Translations under genes and position numbers: made by a program
Part shown: one piece after another, positions 18,209-28,628 of the stretch
How positions within the stretch are numbered: position 1 is the stretch's first letter
Layout: each line of letters opens with the position of its first letter
Notes under the pieces: model-generated
Told to the model about the DNA's origin: nothing
Seen by the model: the letters and a program-made list of their open reading frames with translations, nothing else
Database searches by the model: none
Origin: Desulfobacterales bacterium
Lineage (GTDB): Bacteria > Desulfobacterota > Desulfobacteria > Desulfobacterales > Desulfosalsimonadaceae
Assembly (NCBI GenBank): GCA_018335195.1
Contig: JAGXKN010000005.1
Location: 43,134-107,133, forward strand
Direction of reading: 5' to 3'
DNA length: 64,000 nt

Positions 18209-18276
18209 GATATGATACTAGATTTGCGAATATAGGGCTTTACATCGGTGATGAATGCTATATATGATTTTATGGT

Positions 18277-19740
18277 ATGAATAATAAAATTTTTGCACTC
18301 GATATTCGGGAAGACGGCCTTTGCGCGGTACTGGTCCGGACCGGCCTGAAGGAAAACCGCCTTGAAAACCATGCGCAGGTCTTTTACAAGGATGCACCGG
18401 ATCCTGAGCAGGCATTTCAATGGGGTTTGGGGAAAATCACGGGCCGTATGGACCCGTCCGGCGCGTTCTGCCTGGTCTCTGTGCCGCCGACGGATGTTTC
18501 TTTCCGGAACCTGAGCGTGCCGTTTAAAAGCCGGAAAAAAATCCGCCAGATTTTGCCGTTTGAATTGGAGCCCACCCTTCCGTTTGAAGTCGACGAGATG
18601 AAATTCGATTTTCTGACGGTCCGCCAGGCAGACCACAGCGACCTGATCGCAGCAGTCGTGGAAACGGCCCGGCTAGACGTTCTTATGGACGTACTCGAGG
18701 TTCACGGCATTTCTCCGGGTTTTGTCACCACCGGCGGAGTGACCGCCGCCCTGTGCATTGCCGATCTTTACGAGGCCCGCCCGGAGACCTTTCTGCTTAT
18801 CGAGAGCCATCCGTACAGCGCCACCGTGTGTATCGTGGTATCCGGAGAAATTTACCTGATCCGCACGTTCCGCAAAAACGGCCAACCCGATTCCCGGTCC
18901 GCCGCCCGGGAGCTTTCAAAGGGTATCAACCGGATGATCTCTGCCTTTGAGACGATTTACGATGCGGACCTGCAGCCTGAAAAGCTTTTGTTCTCCGGCA
19001 GGGATGCCACGGACCCGGATTTTGTTCACGCACTGGGCGACTTCCTGCAGATTGAGGCAAGCGCTGTCAACCTGGCCACTGACGCCCGCCTGAACATTTC
19101 GGTTCCGGAGAACCTCCCGGTTTCCCCGGAGATTAACGGTGCGCTCGGCCTGGCGGGAATTGAAACTGCCGGCCTGGCCCCCTTTAATTTCAGCCGCCGG
19201 CATTCCGCCCTGGAAAAGAACTGGAACGAAAACCGCACCCAGCTGATTGCCACCGGCATTCTGGCGGCCTTCGTGTTTGCTTTGTTTATGACGTATGCGG
19301 TCTTGGATGCACATTTCCTGGAAAAACGCGTTTCCCGCCTGGATGACCGGATCACTGCGGTGTTTCAGACCACGTTTCCCGGAGTCGAGCGGATCGTGGA
19401 TCCGGTCCAGCAGATGAGGTCCAGGCTCCAGGAGGTCAAGGGGAAAAAGGGGTTTTCCGAAGATGTTAGCGCGGATGTCCGCAATATTGATATCCTGAAG
19501 GATATCAGCCGGCTGGTGCCGGCCCGGACAAACGTGGTTATTACCCGTTTTGTCCGGGATGAAGGCAGTGTCCGGCTCTCCGGGCTCACGGATACCTTTA
19601 ACGCAGTGGACGATATTAAGATGCAGCTTGAAAAATCTTCCCATCTCAGCGGGATTACCATCAGTTCAGCCAATATGGACCAGGCCGCAGACCGGATCCG
19701 CTTTCGGATCAGGGCGGATCTGTCGGCCGGGCAACAGTGA
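18277..19740 (+). CDS. gspL: T2SS GspL / PilM-like assembly protein
   Basis: FALDIREDGLCAVLV actin-like N-terminus, FKSRKKIRQILPFELEPTLPF, single TM near residue 330, syntenic with gspM. Confidence 0.85.
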   Translation: MNNKIFALDIREDGLCAVLVRTGLKENRLENHAQVFYKDAPDPEQAFQWGLGKITGRMDPSGAFCLVSVPPTDVSFRNLSVPFKSRKKIRQILPFELEPTLPFEVDEMKFDFLTVRQADHSDLIAAVVETARLDVLMDVLEVHGISPGFVTTGGVTAALCIADLYEARPETFLLIESHPYSATVCIVVSGEIYLIRTFRKNGQPDSRSAARELSKGINRMISAFETIYDADLQPEKLLFSGRDATDPDFVHALGDFLQIEASAVNLATDARLNISVPENLPVSPEINGALGLAGIETAGLAPFNFSRRHSALEKNWNENRTQLIATGILAAFVFALFMTYAVLDAHFLEKRVSRLDDRITAVFQTTFPGVERIVDPVQQMRSRLQEVKGKKGFSEDVSADVRNIDILKDISRLVPARTNVVITRFVRDEGSVRLSGLTDTFNAVDDIKMQLEKSSHLSGITISSANMDQAADRIRFRIRADLSAGQQ

Positions 19741-19757
19741 ATCAGGAGTTTTGACGC

Positions 19758-20288
19758 ATGATTCCGGTTAATTTGAATCACCGCGAAAAATTGTTTGTGG
19801 GCAGCGGGGCCGGTTTTCTCCTGTTGTTTCTGGCTTTTTTGTTTCTCATCCAGCCGGTTTTTGAAAACCGCGCTGCGCTTGAAGCCAAATTGGAAAAAAG
19901 AAAACAGGCCCTGTCTGAAATGCGCACGATGCACCGGGAATTCCAATCGCTTCAATCCCGGACCGAGAAGGCAAAAGCGCAATATCAACAGCGCCCGGAC
20001 GGATTTACTCTTTTTTCCTTCATGGATCGGCTGGCCGGGGACACGGGCCTCAAGGAGAATATATCCTACATGAAGCCCAGCTCTTCAGTGGAAGAAGCAT
20101 CCGGCCTGAAAGTGACCTACGTGGAGTTAAAACTCCAGGATGTCACGCTCGAGGATCTGAGTTCCTACCTGTTTCGCGTGGAAACTTCGGAGAACATGGT
20201 GCGGATCAACAGTCTGGCCATTTCCAAGCCCGGGGCCGAAAAAGGGCTGCTTTCCGTGGTGATGAAAGCCGAAACCGTGGAAGCATGA
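19758..20288 (+). CDS. gspM: T2SS GspM
   Basis: Single N-terminal TM (LFVGSGAGFLLLFLAFLFLIQPVFENR), coiled-coil region, syntenic position. Confidence 0.8.
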   Translation: MIPVNLNHREKLFVGSGAGFLLLFLAFLFLIQPVFENRAALEAKLEKRKQALSEMRTMHREFQSLQSRTEKAKAQYQQRPDGFTLFSFMDRLAGDTGLKENISYMKPSSSVEEASGLKVTYVELKLQDVTLEDLSSYLFRVETSENMVRINSLAISKPGAEKGLLSVVMKAETVEA

Positions 20289-20400
20289 TTATCAGGCATT
20301 CACTGCGCGGCGTCTGCGGGGAGAAAATTATTAAAAATATGACCATTTCACGTATTTTGGCGTTGTACTCAACAAAGACAGAAAACCGGTACCAGGGCTT

Positions 20401-21258
20401 ATGAAAAATTATCGCAAATGGCCTGGATATATTTTATATGTGATTGTGCTTGCCGTGCTGTTTCTTTACATCTGCTTTCCTTCGGATTCGGTGAAGCAAT
20501 ACGTGGAATTCCGTATCAGCCGGCCCGCCGCCGGCGTCGAGGTAGCCGTCGGTACGCTTGGACTGGGTTTTCCGCCGTCTGTGGTTATCAATGACGTCGA
20601 GTTCCGGTACCGTCGGGCAGAGTCGGTAAATCTTGAACGGATTACCGTATCTCCGGCCTACCTGGAGCTGCTTAGGGGCGTGCGGTCCTTTCGCATTGAC
20701 GGGGACGCCGCAGGCGGAAAAATACAGGGGAGCCTCGCATTTCCGGGTTCCTCCGGCAACAGCGGCAATGTTTCCGCCCGGTTTGATTTCCATGAACTGG
20801 AAATCGGGTCGTTTCACATCCTGGAGGCCATGGGCAGAGGCGAGGCTGCCGGCCGCATGGAAGGGAAAATTGACTATACCGGAGATTTAAGCGGAAGCGG
20901 CAGTGGCAATGCGGCGCTTGATCTCAGAAAGTGCCGGATTCAACTTAGTCCGGCACCCTTCGGTGTAAAAGAACTTTCATTTAAAGAGGTTCAGGTGGTT
21001 ATGGAACTTGAGCAGCGCCGGCTCAGGATTTCCCGGTTTTCCCTGGACGGAACCCAGTTTTCCGGAACAGGCAGCGGAACGGTTCGTATCTCGGCACCCA
21101 TAGAAAGAAGCCGGATCAATCTTTCCGGGGAGATGTCCCTGCATCCGCCGCTTCTCAGAGCCATCGGCGGAATGCTTCCGGAAAAATTCACCCGTAAAGG
21201 CGGACTGCCGGTTCGCATTACCGGAACCCTCGGGCGGCCGGGTTTTTCCGTCCGATAG
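20401..21258 (+). CDS. gspN: T2SS GspN
   Basis: N-terminal TM then beta-rich AsmA-like sequence; follows gspM. Confidence 0.75.
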   Translation: MKNYRKWPGYILYVIVLAVLFLYICFPSDSVKQYVEFRISRPAAGVEVAVGTLGLGFPPSVVINDVEFRYRRAESVNLERITVSPAYLELLRGVRSFRIDGDAAGGKIQGSLAFPGSSGNSGNVSARFDFHELEIGSFHILEAMGRGEAAGRMEGKIDYTGDLSGSGSGNAALDLRKCRIQLSPAPFGVKELSFKEVQVVMELEQRRLRISRFSLDGTQFSGTGSGTVRISAPIERSRINLSGEMSLHPPLLRAIGGMLPEKFTRKGGLPVRITGTLGRPGFSVR

Positions 21259-21313
21259 CCTGGGGCTGGTAAAAAAACAGCCGTTTTTGACAAACAGGAT
21301 GTTTTGCTGATTC

Positions 21314-22222
21314 ATGATGGTTCAAAAAAGCCTGACAATCATAAACCTGCTGCTCATCGCCGCAGCCGTGTTTCTCTGCATGGAAACATTCTACACCATT
21401 GTTGAATACCGGCTGGATGTCCTCACCATGGAGGCTGCCGGATCGGGCAATGTTACCGACAGGCAGACTGAGCCCGGCCCGCGCCGGTCCACCGGGACTG
21501 CAGACAACCCGGCATCCGGTGATTACGCCGTGATTTACGAAAAGGACCTGTTCAATACAGAACAAAAAGCAGATGCGGATCAGGAAATTGAGCCCTCGGA
21601 ACTCGACAGGATGGAGAAGACCGAACTCAATCTCCGTCTGTGGGGTACGATTACCGGCACCAACGGGAAATCCTACGCCGTGATTGAACAGAAATCAAAG
21701 CGGGAGCAGAACCTTTACCAGAAAGGCGATAAGATTGATCAGGCCCGCATTAAAATGATATTGCGCAAAAAAGTGGTGCTAAGCGTCAACGGAAAGGATG
21801 AAATCCTGGAACTCGAGGAGTTGGTGGATCAGTCCGGCCGGGTAAGCGACCGGACTTCTTCCGATGACCGGGATAAGGGCATATCCAGGCGTTCCGAAGG
21901 GGGTCCGGTCAATATTGACCGGGAACAAATTTCTGCGGCCATGCAGAATGTCAACAACCTGATGCGCCAAGTCCGCGTGCGCCCCTATTTTGACGAAGAC
22001 GGCAGTCCTGCCGGCATTATGCTAAGCGGCATCCGCAGCAACAGCATTTTTGAGGATATGGGCCTGGAAAGCGGCGATATAATCAAGGCCATCAACGGCC
22101 GGCAGATTCGTTCCGTGGAAGATGCTATGCAGTTTTATCAAAACCTGAAAAGTGCCAGCGAAGTGGAACTGCAGATTCAGCGAAGCGGCTCCCGGCAGAC
22201 AATTCAATACCGGATCGATTAA
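21314..22222 (+). CDS. gspC: T2SS GspC (HR plus PDZ domain)
   Basis: NLRLWGTITGTNGKSYAVIEQKSKREQNLYQKGDKI; PDZ-like GIRSNSIFEDMGLESGDIIKAINGRQI. Confidence 0.88.
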   Translation: MMVQKSLTIINLLLIAAAVFLCMETFYTIVEYRLDVLTMEAAGSGNVTDRQTEPGPRRSTGTADNPASGDYAVIYEKDLFNTEQKADADQEIEPSELDRMEKTELNLRLWGTITGTNGKSYAVIEQKSKREQNLYQKGDKIDQARIKMILRKKVVLSVNGKDEILELEELVDQSGRVSDRTSSDDRDKGISRRSEGGPVNIDREQISAAMQNVNNLMRQVRVRPYFDEDGSPAGIMLSGIRSNSIFEDMGLESGDIIKAINGRQIRSVEDAMQFYQNLKSASEVELQIQRSGSRQTIQYRID

Positions 22223-22249
22223 ACCCGTGGCGGATGTGAGGAAACAATC

Positions 22250-24256
22250 ATGAAAAAATTCCAGCGGCAACGTGTGACAGTGCAATATTTTGTTCCGGCC
22301 CCTCGAATTTTGATCATATGGATCTGCCTGATCGCGTCTGTGTGCATTTGTTATGCCCCGCTATACGCCCAGCCCGCGGATTCGAAGGACGGCCGGGAGG
22401 CCGGCGACCAGCAGCAATATGTTTCCATTGATTTTAATGAAGTGGACATCAACGTATTTGTCAAGTTCATCAGCGAGCTCACGGGACGCAATTTTGTGGT
22501 GGATCCCCGGGTCAAGGGCAAGATCACCATTGTCTCACCGTCCAAGATTTCCGTTGAAGAGGCTTACAAGGTTTTTGAATCGGTTCTTGAGGTCCACGGT
22601 TATGCCACCGTGGATGCCGGCCGGGTGACAAAGGTGATTCCCGCGCCGTACGCGCGGACCAAGAGCATTGAAACCAAGCTGAAGCGGGAGGCCGACTCGG
22701 CAGACGACAAGGTGGTCACCCAGGTGATTCACTTGAAATACGCCGATCCCAATGCGATCAAGCAGGCGTTTGCCCCCCTGGTTTCCAAGAGCAGCGTGAT
22801 TATTTCCTACCCCCCGACGAACATGCTCATTGTCACGGATGTTTATTCCAATATCAAGCGTCTGATGGGAATTCTCGATACCATCGACGTTCAGGGCACC
22901 GGCCGTGAAATCGCCGTGATTCCCCTGGAATACGCGGAGGCAGAGGAAATGGTTTCCATTGTCGATTCAGTGTTTACCGCCCCCCGGCGGGAACAAAGGC
23001 AGGACGGCAGCAATATAACGGCAGTGGCAGACCATCGCACCAATATCCTGGTGGTCCGGGCAAGCGAACCCGAGGTCGAGCGGATTGAGAGCCTGATTAA
23101 TACGCTGGACCAGGAGGTGCCCCGGGGCAAGGAAAAAATCCATGTATATTACCTGGAAAACGCAAAGGCAGAGGAACTCGTCGGCGTACTCCAGGAGCTG
23201 CCTTCAAAGGAGACCCGGGACCAGGGGAAAAAAGAGGCGCCCATTGTGTCTGAAAGCGTGAAGATCGCCGCGGACGATGCCACCAACAGCCTGATTATCC
23301 GCGCGGATAAGGATGACTACAATACCCTGGCCTCCGTGATAAAAAAACTCGATATGCCCCGCGCCATGGTATATATCGAATGTCTGATCATGGAAGTGAG
23401 CAAGGATAAATCCTTCCGACTCGGCGCGGAATGGCTTGCCGGCGGCGAGGGCAGCCATGATGACAGGCAAGGGGTTTACGGCGGCGGATTTTCCGGCGGC
23501 GCCATGGGCGGAGACAGCGGATATAATTATGTATCCCCCTCCATTGGCGGAACAGCTACAGCTCCTTTGCCGCCCGGGTTTTCACTTGGCGTACTGGGCG
23601 AAAGCATTGAGGTGGGTGATATCACCTTTCCCACCATCCGGGCGCTGATCCAGGCCTACAAAAAGGACCGGGACGTGCACATCCTGTCCACCCCTCAGGT
23701 ATTGACTACGGACAACAAGACCGCCAAAATCCGTGTGGGCAAAAACATTCCGTATTTGACCCGGGCGGCTTCCGGCGATACCAATTACAGCAATTACGAG
23801 TACAAGGACGTGGGCATATTGCTCGAGATCACGCCCCAGATCAGCAAGGACCGCAAAATCCGCCTGGACCTGCTCCAGGAAGTCACCAAACTTGAGACCA
23901 CAACGGATCAGTTCCAGCCCACCACCCTGAAGCGGGCCATTGAGACCACGGTCGAAGTCAACGATAAGAACACGGTAGTCATCGGCGGATTAATTGATGA
24001 GAGCCTGTCGAAAACGGAATACCGGATGCCCTGCCTGGGAAGCATTCCCGGATTGGGATGGCTTTTTAAGTCCATGGCACAGGCCGATGAGCAGACCAAT
24101 TTGTTTGTTTTTCTCACGCCCCGGGTTATGGCAGAGCCCGGGGAGGCCGCACAGTTCTATGAAGAGAAAAAAGAGGATATGGCGCCCATTCCCGGAGATT
24201 CCATCAAGCTCTACGGGCAGCCTGAAAATCAAGAAGGTGATACGTCTGAAAAATGA
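22250..24256 (+). CDS. gspD: T2SS secretin GspD
   Basis: N0/N1-N3 repeats, secretin domain VHILSTPQVLTTDNKTAKIRVGKNIPYLT...VVIGGLIDES...PCLGSIPGLGWLFKS. Confidence 0.95.
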   Translation: MKKFQRQRVTVQYFVPAPRILIIWICLIASVCICYAPLYAQPADSKDGREAGDQQQYVSIDFNEVDINVFVKFISELTGRNFVVDPRVKGKITIVSPSKISVEEAYKVFESVLEVHGYATVDAGRVTKVIPAPYARTKSIETKLKREADSADDKVVTQVIHLKYADPNAIKQAFAPLVSKSSVIISYPPTNMLIVTDVYSNIKRLMGILDTIDVQGTGREIAVIPLEYAEAEEMVSIVDSVFTAPRREQRQDGSNITAVADHRTNILVVRASEPEVERIESLINTLDQEVPRGKEKIHVYYLENAKAEELVGVLQELPSKETRDQGKKEAPIVSESVKIAADDATNSLIIRADKDDYNTLASVIKKLDMPRAMVYIECLIMEVSKDKSFRLGAEWLAGGEGSHDDRQGVYGGGFSGGAMGGDSGYNYVSPSIGGTATAPLPPGFSLGVLGESIEVGDITFPTIRALIQAYKKDRDVHILSTPQVLTTDNKTAKIRVGKNIPYLTRAASGDTNYSNYEYKDVGILLEITPQISKDRKIRLDLLQEVTKLETTTDQFQPTTLKRAIETTVEVNDKNTVVIGGLIDESLSKTEYRMPCLGSIPGLGWLFKSMAQADEQTNLFVFLTPRVMAEPGEAAQFYEEKKEDMAPIPGDSIKLYGQPENQEGDTSEK

Positions 24257-25968
24257 AACAACGGCTGTCAGACATTTTAAGCAGGGACTTTGGCGTGGAT
24301 GAAGAGGAACTGGCAGAGGCCCGGCAAATGCGGGCCGAGCAGAACATCCCCCTTTCCGAAATCCTGCTGAAAAAAAAGATCATTTCTGAAAATCAGCTAA
24401 TGAAGGCATATGCAAGCCTTTATGACCTGCCGTTCTGGCCGAAGCTACCCCTGGAAAACCTGGATACGGAGTTTGCCAGAAAGGTGCCGATCCAGTTTCT
24501 TAAAAAATATGCCATGGTGCCGATCCGCCAGGCAGGCGGAGAAAGCGGGGAGGGCAGCGACGGCAGGATCGTGATCGCGGTCAATGATCCCTCTGCTTTC
24601 CAACAGCTCGATGACCTGGTGCGAATCCTGAATATTCACGATTTCGAGCTTGTGGTCTCCACCCGGGATGCGATTTATTCCCTGATCAACCTTGCCTATG
24701 ACAGCAGTCGGGATACGGCGGAACAACTGGTGGCGGACATGGCGGATAACGGCGGCAATATTATCAGCGAGATCGAGGAAACCGCCGATTTGCTGGATGA
24801 TACCAGTGATGCCCCGATTATCAAACTGGTCAACCACGTCATCTCCCAGTCGGTCAAGATCGGGGCCAGCGATATCCACATCGAGCCCGAACAGTACAGC
24901 TTCAAAATCCGCTACCGGGTCGACGGTATCCTGTATGACCTGCTCACCCCGCCCAAGTGGATGCAGCCTTCCCTGGTATCGCGGATCAAGGTGATGGCCA
25001 AGATGAACATCGCGGAAAAGCGCCTTCCCCAGGACGGCAGGTTTGAAGTGAAAATCGGCAACCAGAACATTGATATTCGGGTCTCCAGCATTCCCATCCA
25101 GTACGGCGAACGGGTGGTAATGCGGCTGTTGAACAAATCCGGATCGTTGTTCCAGCTCTCCGAGCTCGGCCTGGCCCCGGAAAAACTCGAGCAGATCAAG
25201 CAGCTCATCAGCTATTCCCACGGCATTATCCTGGTGACCGGGCCGACGGGAAGCGGCAAGACCACCACGCTGTACGCAATTCTTTCGAGTATTAATTCCC
25301 CGGATGTCAACATCATTACCATCGAGGATCCGGTGGAATACCAGCTAAAGGGCGTCAACCAGATCCAGGTGAATCCCAAAATCGAGCTCACATTTGCAAG
25401 AGGCCTGCGTTCCATTGTCAGGCAGGATCCGGATGTGATACTGATCGGGGAAATGCGGGATCTGGAGACCTCTGAAATCGGCGTCCAGTCGGCCTTGACC
25501 GGGCACCTGGTTTTTTCCACCCTGCACACCAATGATTCGGCCAGTGCCATTACCCGGCTGGTGGATCTGGGCATTGAACCGTTTCTGATTTCCTCGTCCG
25601 TTATCGCAGTCATCGCCCAGCGGCTGGTCCGGGTGCTCTGCCCTGAATGCCGGGAGCCATACATCCCGGATGCCGCCGCTCTTGAGCGCCTGGGCATTGA
25701 TCCGGAAACAGCCCGGCACTCGGTCATATACCGGGCCATCGGCTGTAGCAGGTGCTTTCACAGCGGATACCGGGGGCGCGTGGGCATATATGAGATCCTG
25801 GAGTTAAAGTCGAGCCTGCAGAACCTGGTCCTGAAAACTTATGACTCGCATCGCATCAAAAACGAGGCTGTCCGGCTCGGGATGACAACGCTTTACCAGG
25901 ATGGCCTTGCCAAGGTGTTAAAAGGGGTGACCACAATTGAGGAAGTGCTTCGTGTCACCCAGGCTTAA
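24253..25968 (+). CDS. gspE: T2SS ATPase GspE
   Basis: GPTGSGKTTTLYAILSSINSPDVNIITIEDPVEYQL; tetracysteine CPEC...CSRCF; ATGA overlap with gspD. Confidence 0.95.
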   Translation: MKQRLSDILSRDFGVDEEELAEARQMRAEQNIPLSEILLKKKIISENQLMKAYASLYDLPFWPKLPLENLDTEFARKVPIQFLKKYAMVPIRQAGGESGEGSDGRIVIAVNDPSAFQQLDDLVRILNIHDFELVVSTRDAIYSLINLAYDSSRDTAEQLVADMADNGGNIISEIEETADLLDDTSDAPIIKLVNHVISQSVKIGASDIHIEPEQYSFKIRYRVDGILYDLLTPPKWMQPSLVSRIKVMAKMNIAEKRLPQDGRFEVKIGNQNIDIRVSSIPIQYGERVVMRLLNKSGSLFQLSELGLAPEKLEQIKQLISYSHGIILVTGPTGSGKTTTLYAILSSINSPDVNIITIEDPVEYQLKGVNQIQVNPKIELTFARGLRSIVRQDPDVILIGEMRDLETSEIGVQSALTGHLVFSTLHTNDSASAITRLVDLGIEPFLISSSVIAVIAQRLVRVLCPECREPYIPDAAALERLGIDPETARHSVIYRAIGCSRCFHSGYRGRVGIYEILELKSSLQNLVLKTYDSHRIKNEAVRLGMTTLYQDGLAKVLKGVTTIEEVLRVTQA

Positions 25969-26950
25969 GGCCGCACGCGTGGCCCCGAGCGCAGCCGGAA
26001 CCGTGCGGCTCCGGCGATCTTTGCCGGTGAGGGCGGCAGGGATGGCGCTGATATGCGCTTGTCTGTTTTCCGGCCTGCTCCTGCCAAAAGCCGGGGCGAG
26101 CCAGCTCGGTTTGTCCCCTGAGGCGGTATTGGAATTTGCCCGGGAAAATTTTGACAATGGCGATTACCGGACTGCCGCAATTGAGTTTAAACGGTTTGTT
26201 CATTTTTTTCCGGATCATCGGCGCGCACCCGAGGCGGCGTACCAGGCGGGTGCTGCATATTTTCATATGAAGCGCTATGCCAGGGCAATTGATGCGTTTA
26301 AAAAATTAACGGCGCAGTTCGGTGGTACAGAACCGGCCACTGAGGCCCGGTTCATGATCAGCCGGTGTCATGTAAAGCTCGACAATACCAGAGATGCCCT
26401 GTACACATTGGAACGGATCCGCTCTGAAGCAAAGGATTCTTACGTCCGGGACCGGGCATATTACCGAATTGGCCGGATCCGGCTCGATTCGCAAGACATC
26501 GCCGGGGCGGAAGCGGCGTTTGAATCCATCAGCCCGAAGAACCGCCCGGATTTTCAGGTAGAGAAAATCCTTGCCCACCTGGATCGGAAGGACGAAATTT
26601 CGACCCGGAGCCCGTTTCTCTCAGGTGTGCTTTCCATTGTCCCCGGGGGCGGATATCTTTACGCCGGCCGGTATCGGGAGGCCCTGACAGCGTTTCTTGT
26701 GACCGCCGGACTGGCTGCGGCAACCTGGGAGAGCTTTGACGAGGATCTATACGCCCTGGGCGGCATTACAGGATTTGTCGGGCTGGGATTCTACGGCGGA
26801 AGCATGGTCGGATCGATTTCCAGTGCGCATAAGTATAACCGGAAAAACTACAGGGAATACATCGACCGGCTGCCGTCTAACCGGCGAGCGCCGCTTTCAT
26901 TGGAAGTCCGTCCGGAGGCGGTCATGCTTTCGTTTTGTTATCGATTTTAA
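25937..26950 (+). CDS. TPR-repeat protein with C-terminal small membrane domain (DUF5683-like)
   Basis: Hydrophobic N-terminal segment MALICACLFSGLLLPKAGAS; TPR-like FDNGDYRTAAIEFKRFVHFFPDH; C-terminal SIVPGGGYLYAGRYREALTAFLV. Alternative start about 26042. Confidence 0.75.
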   Translation: MRKCFVSPRLKAARVAPSAAGTVRLRRSLPVRAAGMALICACLFSGLLLPKAGASQLGLSPEAVLEFARENFDNGDYRTAAIEFKRFVHFFPDHRRAPEAAYQAGAAYFHMKRYARAIDAFKKLTAQFGGTEPATEARFMISRCHVKLDNTRDALYTLERIRSEAKDSYVRDRAYYRIGRIRLDSQDIAGAEAAFESISPKNRPDFQVEKILAHLDRKDEISTRSPFLSGVLSIVPGGGYLYAGRYREALTAFLVTAGLAAATWESFDEDLYALGGITGFVGLGFYGGSMVGSISSAHKYNRKNYREYIDRLPSNRRAPLSLEVRPEAVMLSFCYRF

Positions 26951-26972
26951 TTGACAGCAGGAGTACAGGAAA

Positions 26973-28598
26973 ATGAACAAACCAATTGATTATCAGAACC
27001 CGCCTGTCGCATCCACAGCGTCCGGAAAAATGCGCCTTGGCGAGTTCATGGTGGACCAGGGGCTCATCACCCGGAATCAGCTCGGCGAGGCGTTAAAGCG
27101 TCAGAGCCAGGTGGGAGAGCATATCGGTTCCATTCTCCTGGAACTCGGACACGTTACCATCGAGGAACTGCTCGGAATTTTGCGGTCCCAATTCGGCGTA
27201 CCTGCGATAAACTTGTTTGACCAGGAGGTCGAGCCCCAGGTGACCGGATTGATTCCTTCGGATCAAATCCGGGAAAAACAAGTACTTCCGATTGCGATAC
27301 AGGGAAACCGGCTGATCCTGGCCATGGTGAATCCAAAGGATTTGACCACTGTCAGCGAACTTGAATTCCGGCTGGGCAAGAAAATCGATCCCGTGGTGGT
27401 ACCGTCCTTTATGATGGATACCGCTTGTGAAATGATGACAAACGGATCCATGAAAAGGCTCAGCGGCAAGGAACTCGAGCAGCAGTGCAATTATGGAAGA
27501 GAAGGTGACAAGACCGGCACCCGCTTGGTGGCCCTGCTGAAAAAAGCCGTGGGAGTGAAGGCCAGCGACCTGATCCTCACGGCCGGGGCGCCGCCTTCGC
27601 TGCGCATTGTTAACAATCTCAAGCGTCTGGCCGCACCGCCGCTGACACCCGCGGACTGCGAGGCATACGCCCGGGAAATGATGCCCGACAAAACATGGCA
27701 TACGTATCTTGATCACAACGATGTGGATTTTTCCGTGACTTTCCCGGAGATCGGGCGATTCCGGGTCAATGCCTACAGGCAGCGAAATTCCGCGGCCCTC
27801 GCCGTGCGGCCGGTGATCGAAGCCATTCCGTCGGCTTCGGAGTTAAACATTCCGCCATGGTTAATGGATTATGCCTTGAAACCCTCCGGGCTTATCGTTG
27901 TCAGCGGACCGGCGGGACACGGCAAATCCACCACTCTGTATGCCATGGTGGACATGATCAATAACCATAAGCGCTCCAACATTATCTCCCTGGAAGACCC
28001 GGTGGAATTCCTGCACAAACACAAGAAGAGCAATATCAGCCAGCGGGAGGTCGGGGTGGACACCCCCAGTTTTTATTCCGGACTGAAATCCGTGCTGCGC
28101 CAGGCACCGGACGTCATCGTGGTCGGCGAGATGCGGGACAAGGAAAGCTTTGAAATCGCCCTGCAGGCCTCATATACCGGGCATCTCGTGATTACCACCA
28201 TGCATGCGGGCAATGCCACGGTGGCCATTGAAAACACCATCCAGATGTTTGAGCCGCACAAACAGACCCTGATCCGGATGATGCTTGCTGATGCCATGAT
28301 CGTGTCCGTTGCCCAGCGCCTGGTGCCGCTCAAGGACCGCAGCAGCCGGGTGCTGGCCGTGGAGCGGCTGGTCAATTCCTACCGGGTCAAAAACCTCATC
28401 CGGGAAGGCAAAACGCACCAGATCCGCAGCCAGATGCAGCAGGGCACCGAGGATTTCGCCTCCATTGATATCGAGCTTGCGGGGCTTCACAAAGACGGCC
28501 GGATCACGATGGAAGACGGGATGATCCTTGCAAATGACAAGCATCACTACAGGGAACTTACGGAATCGGCAAGACCCGCCAGGGACACAAGGTCCTGA
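26973..28598 (+). CDS. Hybrid secretion/pilus ATPase: GspE-N (MshEN-like) domain fused to PilT-like ATPase
   Basis: N-term RLGEFMVDQGLITRNQLGEALKRQ...IGSILLELGHVTIEELLGIL; C-term GPAGHGKSTTLYAMVDMINNHKRSNIISLEDPVEFLH, GEMRDKESFEIALQASYTGHLVITTMHAGN, no tetracysteine. Confidence 0.88.
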   Translation: MNKPIDYQNPPVASTASGKMRLGEFMVDQGLITRNQLGEALKRQSQVGEHIGSILLELGHVTIEELLGILRSQFGVPAINLFDQEVEPQVTGLIPSDQIREKQVLPIAIQGNRLILAMVNPKDLTTVSELEFRLGKKIDPVVVPSFMMDTACEMMTNGSMKRLSGKELEQQCNYGREGDKTGTRLVALLKKAVGVKASDLILTAGAPPSLRIVNNLKRLAAPPLTPADCEAYAREMMPDKTWHTYLDHNDVDFSVTFPEIGRFRVNAYRQRNSAALAVRPVIEAIPSASELNIPPWLMDYALKPSGLIVVSGPAGHGKSTTLYAMVDMINNHKRSNIISLEDPVEFLHKHKKSNISQREVGVDTPSFYSGLKSVLRQAPDVIVVGEMRDKESFEIALQASYTGHLVITTMHAGNATVAIENTIQMFEPHKQTLIRMMLADAMIVSVAQRLVPLKDRSSRVLAVERLVNSYRVKNLIREGKTHQIRSQMQQGTEDFASIDIELAGLHKDGRITMEDGMILANDKHHYRELTESARPARDTRS

Positions 28599-28628
28599 TG
28601 GCAACGGTTTGCGGGAAGGATCCGCGCG

